DNA of 40,489 nucleotides, taken from DASXBJ01 sp036491755 (GTDB lineage: Bacteria > Chloroflexota > Dormibacteria > Dormibacterales > Dormibacteraceae). Position 1 is the stretch's first letter; every line of letters starts with the position of its first letter. Under the pieces are notes generated by a model that was not told the DNA's origin, searched no databases, and was given only the letters and a program-made list of their open reading frames with translations. Where the stretch lies: contig DASXBJ010000117.1 of the NCBI GenBank assembly GCA_036491755.1, positions 1-40,489 on the forward strand, read 5' to 3'. A program made the position numbers and the translations under genes. Below are positions 40,132 through 40,489 of this stretch, piece by piece.

Positions 40132-40489
40132 TCAGGCCGCCCAGCGCAGCCCCGGCCCCCGTGCTCGCCGCATCGCCACCCGCTCAGGTGGCAAGAAGCG
40201 AAACTCCCGCCCAGCCCTGACCACCTGCCAGCCACCCTCATGCACTTGCCGGTGATGGTGGTAACAGAGCAGGACCAGGTTGGACAGGTTGGTGTCCCCA
40301 CCCCTCGACCAGGCCACGATGTGATGCGGACTCGACCAGTTGACCGGGCGCGAGCAGCCCGGCCAGCGGCAACCCTGGTCTCTCACCCGCAGCGCCCGCC
40401 GCGCCGGCGCCGAGACCACCCGCGTCGCCCGCCCGACATCGATCACCACCGAGTCGGCGAGCAGGACCCGAGAGATCGTGCAGTCACAG
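40132..40489 (-). CDS. DUF222/HNH endonuclease domain protein, 5' end cut by window
   Basis: Partial gene; 118 codons of the C-terminus are visible and the frame stays open to the window edge. The HNH signature is clear: CRWPGCSRPVNWSSPHHIVA, then WSRGGDTNLSNLVLLCYHHH, with paired Cys and His residues. The tail FRFLPPERVAMRR is typical of the DUF222-HNH (13E12-like) proteins that occur in many copies in actinobacteria and relatives. It ends 13 bases before the racemase start and may be co-transcribed with it. Confidence 0.85.
   Translation of the reverse strand, partial: CDCTISRVLLADSVVIDVGRATRVVSAPARRALRVRDQGCRWPGCSRPVNWSSPHHIVAWSRGGDTNLSNLVLLCYHHHRQVHEGGWQVVRAGREFRFLPPERVAMRRARGPGLRWAA

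Overview
This is a high-GC window with dense gene packing and many 1-8 bp stop/start overlaps. It suggests a soil-type Gram-positive-like (monoderm) bacterium of the Terrabacteria side, most plausibly a Chloroflexota/Dormibacterota-like or deep actinobacterial lineage. The grounds are a type IV pilus cluster with no secretin (PilQ) or PilO visible, the HemQ-type coproporphyrin haem route, a DUF222-type HNH protein, a split PPOX family protein and an M. tuberculosis-like acyl-CoA trio. The lineage is inference. No rRNA, tRNA, CRISPR or insertion sequence was recognised.

Layout. 1-1374 (minus): exopolysaccharide chain-length regulator and tyrosine-kinase-like ATPase (cut by the window start). 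1595-2644 (plus): pilT. 2641-11238 (minus): a type IV pilus operon reading RR - pilB - pilC - two minor prepilins - a PilX/PilY1-like fusion - pilM - a 57-residue PilN-like stub, then pilA and an N-terminal-only prepilin peptidase. 11693-14474 (plus): a small membrane protein and three signalling genes (two NarL-type response regulators and one soluble histidine kinase), surrounded by inverted repeats. 14615-17072 (plus): MaoC dehydratase, acyl-CoA dehydrogenase and CitE-like lyase. 17548-21921 (plus): redox block with a DHODH-like membrane fusion, a ferric-reductase/FNR protein, an FMN-binding protein and its flavin transferase ApbE. 21926-26196 (minus): MacAB-like exporter with a glycine-rich lipoprotein. 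26473-29157: Y-family polymerase, proline racemase family enzyme and DksA/TraR-like protein.

29161-30749 (minus) is the most striking part: an XRE-TPR regulator preceded by a previously unannotated 31-codon ORF that looks like a secreted peptide precursor with a seven-residue mature tail. A perfect 9+9 dyad lies over its predicted -35 box. This has the architecture of an RRNPP-type peptide quorum-sensing switch.

30793-36661 (minus): haem operon, MerR-like regulator - hemC - hemD - hemB - hemQ - hemE - hemH, all overlapping. 36712-40489: small hypothetical proteins, an MbfA-like ferritin/VIT1 fusion, a zinc-ribbon MBL-fold protein, a glutamate racemase homologue with both catalytic cysteines replaced by serine, and the end of an HNH endonuclease gene (cut by the window end).

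Two genes (pilC and a response regulator) appear to start at unusual codons (ATC and CTG). In both cases the strong Shine-Dalgarno and the family N-terminus agree.
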